From the NCBI RefSeq assembly GCF_027497215.1, contig NZ_CP114904.1, forward strand, positions 6,354,501-6,418,500: 64,000 bases of DNA, read 5' to 3'. A program made the translations under genes and the position numbers. This stretch comes from Micromonospora sp. WMMD812. GTDB taxonomy: Bacteria; Actinomycetota; Actinomycetes; Mycobacteriales; Micromonosporaceae. This document shows, piece by piece, positions 59,038 through 64,000 of the stretch (position 1 is its first letter; every line of letters begins with the position of its first letter). The notes under the pieces were generated by a model. The model saw only the letters and a list, made by a program, of their open reading frames with translations, had not been told where the DNA came from and searched no databases.

Positions 59038-59434
59038 GTCCCGTGCCAACTCCGTCCAGCGTGGGGGCTGTTCCCTACCGGCGTGGTGGGTGACCCGGCT
59101 CGCGCCCGCCGCCCGGCCGGGCCGGGAGCACCGCGCGCCGACCGCACCGCCGATCCGGTGACACCGAGGTCCGGCCGGTGCCGCCCGGGCGCTCCGACCC
59201 GGTCACCGTACTGCCGGCACCGGCTGGGAGGTGGCGTCTCGGTCGCCTGCCACCCTCCCGGCGGACCGGTCCCGCGTGGTGGTGGACGCGGACCGGCCGG
59301 AGCTGCCGGCCCGTTCGCCCGTCGGCGGACTCGTCGCGGCGCGCACTCTGCCCGAGCGGCGACACGTGCCCCGACGGCCGGAACCGCCTGGAGCGGTCCG
59401 GGTGGCGGCAGAGGCCTGGTCGAGGGAGCGCGGC
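59038..59434. other. Gene-free GC-rich gap
   Basis: A 397-bp gap between the NADP-oxidoreductase gene start and the glutathione peroxidase stop. Frames through it are open but Pro/Arg-rich without motif or ribosome site. A loose inverted repeat of GGGAGGTGGC is seen near 59228. I see no gene; a decayed gene is possible. Confidence 0.3.
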
Positions 59435-59926
59435 TCAGGCCGCGGGAAGCACCTTCTCGACGGCGGCGCGCAGCTCGGTGGCGCCGGGCTCCACCGGCGG
59501 GGCGAACCGGGCGGCCACCGTGCCGTCCGGCGCGACCAGGAACTTCTCGAAGTTCCACCGGACGTCGCCGGTGTGCCCGTCGGCGTCCGGGGTGTCCACG
59601 AGCGACGCGTAGAGCGGGTGCCGGTCGGGCCCGTTGACCTCGACCTTCTCGGTGAGCGGGAAGGTCACGCCGTAGTTCACCTGGCAGAAGTCGCTGATCT
59701 CGGCGGCGGTGCCCGGCTCCTGGCCGGCGAACTGGTTGCACGGCACGCCGAGCACCACGAGGCCGCGGTCGGCGTACTCGTCGGCGAGGGCCTGAAGGCC
59801 GGCGTACTGCGGGGTGAGGCCACAGCGGGAGGCGACGTTGACCACGAGCAACGCGCGACCGCGGTACTGGGCGAGGTCGGCGGGCCCGCCGTTCAGGGCG
59901 CCGATCGGGATGTCGAAGACGGTCAT
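59435..59926 (-). CDS. Glutathione peroxidase-family thiol peroxidase
   Basis: A 163-residue peroxidase. The peroxidatic Cys is C35 in NVASRCGLTPQY; the Gln and Trp/Asn of the tetrad are in GVPCNQFAGQE and VRWNFEKFLV; a resolving Cys is plausible in ISDFCQVNYG. Because actinobacteria lack glutathione, thioredoxin or mycothiol is the more likely reductant. ATG 59926 is used. It is monocistronic and divergent from the chitinase across a palindrome. Confidence 0.94.
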   Translation of the reverse strand: MTVFDIPIGALNGGPADLAQYRGRALLVVNVASRCGLTPQYAGLQALADEYADRGLVVLGVPCNQFAGQEPGTAAEISDFCQVNYGVTFPLTEKVEVNGPDRHPLYASLVDTPDADGHTGDVRWNFEKFLVAPDGTVAARFAPPVEPGATELRAAVEKVLPAA

Positions 59927-59996
59927 CCGGCGAGGCTACCGCCACCCCCACGACCCGCCCCGCGCCCACGACCCGCCGCCGTCCACCCCTCGACCC

Positions 59997-60058
59997 GGTT
60001 GATCATGAGGTTTGCGGCGCCGGGGGAGATCGAAGTCGCCGCAAACTCATGATCGACC
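59997..60058. repeat. Inverted repeat, family B (GATCATGAG type)
   Basis: GATCATGAGGTTTGCGGCG (60001-60019) and CGCCGCAAACTCATGATC (60037-60054) are inverted repeats differing by one base insertion; the similarity extends a few bases outward. It lies between divergent glutathione peroxidase and chitinase genes. It differs in sequence from families A and C. Confidence 0.8.
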
Positions 60059-60140
60059 TGGTGGGGGCGGGGGTGGGGCGGGCCGGGTGGGGTGGTGGGC
60101 GGCTGTTTCGCCGGGTGCGAGAAATCGAAACATGCACATC

Positions 60141-60170
60141 TTGACTAAGTGATGACGCCGTGAGTAGCGT
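60141..60170 (+). promoter_or_regulatory. Chitinase promoter (TTGACT, 18 bp, TAGCGT)
   Basis: TTGACT at 60141-60146 and TAGCGT at 60165-60170 with an 18-bp spacer, 50 nt before the chitinase ATG. Good sigma-70-type promoter for this GC-rich genome. Confidence 0.65.
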
Positions 60171-60185
60171 CTCAGCAATCATTCT

Positions 60186-60196
60186 GGAAAGTTTCC
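60186..60196 (+). promoter_or_regulatory. Putative operator GGAAAGTTTCC downstream of the chitinase promoter
   Basis: A near-perfect 11-bp palindrome between the promoter and the ATG, in an AT-rich patch. I recall GAAA(G/C)TTTC palindromes before glycoside hydrolase genes in Micromonosporaceae and relatives; a sugar-responsive repressor is the natural reading. Confidence 0.5.
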
Positions 60197-60218
60197 TAAC
60201 TGTTTGAGGAGACGCCGC

Positions 60219-61835
<1,617 letters not shown>

Positions 61836-61861
61836 GCCGTAGGCCGACGCATCACCCACAC

Positions 61862-61894
61862 GGCGGGGAGGGACACGCACCGTCCCTCCCCGCC
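61862..61894 (+). terminator. Hairpin after chitinase
   Basis: GGCGGGGAGGGAC pairs with GTCCCTCCCCGCC around a 7-nt loop, 26 nt after the stop codon. Strong stem. Confidence 0.8.
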
Positions 61895-62106
61895 CGCGTG
61901 CGTCCCGTGCGTCCCGTATGCCCCGTGCGCCTCTGCCCGCCCGGCGGGGGGCGCACGGCCTGCCCCGGCCCGCCCGGCCGGTACGGGCGGCCTGCCCCGG
62001 ACCCGCCGACACCGCGACGCGCCGGGGGACCCTCCGCACCGCTCAGCCCGATGTGACAGACTCGCCGCTCGGTACATCTGTCTCCGCTGGCCGAGGGGAG
62101 GGGTTG

Positions 62107-64000
<1,894 letters not shown>

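Overview
This is a high-GC actinobacterial chromosome segment. Gene content, gene order, small intergenic palindromes and the prevalence of GTG starts point to a Micromonosporaceae member, most likely Micromonospora or a close relative; this is inference, since no 16S rRNA or other marker lies in the window. I see no tRNA or rRNA gene, prophage, insertion sequence, CRISPR array or large biosynthetic cluster. Most genes are housekeeping or conserved actinobacterial genes. From memory, the order resembles the Mycobacterium tuberculosis block running from about Rv2205c down to Rv2178c (glxK, erpA, adoK, ctaC-ctaF, qcrCAB, ctaE, trpD, DnaQ-UvrC, pimB, fadD15, TB16.3, plsC, RNase AS, aroG), with lineage-specific insertions.

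Layout. 1-5.4 kb: nadA (cut by the left edge), glycerate kinase, ErpA-type Fe-S carrier, adenosine kinase, and a coupled cysteine desulfurase/TusA pair. 5.6-15.4 kb: aerobic respiration: ctaC-ctaF, a CtaG-like assembly protein and ctaE-qcrC-qcrA-qcrB. It is interrupted by a repeat-rich stretch (7.1-8.3 kb), a zinc-ribbon gene, trpD and an atypical receiver protein; no ctaD is present. 15.7-27.4 kb: DUF4142 secreted protein, AsnC-like domain, sugar nucleotidyltransferase, NUDIX, a short Rel homologue, DnaQ-UvrC fusion, NYN protein, M48 protease coupled to PimB, and a PlsC acyltransferase under a TetR gene with tandem operators. 28-35 kb: GGDEF-EAL protein coupled to a DUF574 methyltransferase, then a LuxR-type two-component system downstream of fadD15. 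35.1-44.1 kb: TB16.3-like protein, Cys-rich small protein, ROK glucokinase, EEP-fold protein, flavin monooxygenase, an alpha/beta hydrolase lacking its nucleophile, otsA, a membrane protein and a second PlsC. 44.2-52.7 kb: a 1206-residue zinc-ribbon/adenylyl cyclase/AAA protein, Crp regulator, RNase AS, PPOX-fold protein, a predicted PPi-type phosphofructokinase and proC. 52.7-64 kb: flavoprotein, NamZ muramidase, DUF2203 plus membrane protein, class F sortase plus DUF4397 surface protein, F420/NADP reductase-like protein, glutathione peroxidase, CBM2-GH18 chitinase, a lipoprotein and aroG (cut by the right edge).

Themes. The respiratory genes would build the bc1-aa3 supercomplex branch, with the neighbouring desulfurase/TusA and ErpA genes supplying sulfur and Fe-S clusters. 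PimB, two PlsC proteins, FadD15, NamZ and sortase F serve the envelope. Many neighbouring genes overlap as ATGA or GTGA, and three short ORFs bridge or precede genes by the same stop/start overlap. Several genes have a -10-like hexamer 6-7 nt before the start codon, which suggests leaderless transcripts.

The least expected signals are the REP-like palindromes between convergent genes, a G-quadruplex-prone tract next to trpD, a 62-bp minisatellite, the bridging mini-ORFs, the Ser-to-Gly hydrolase, the D104/K124 phosphofructokinase and the reduced Rel homologue.
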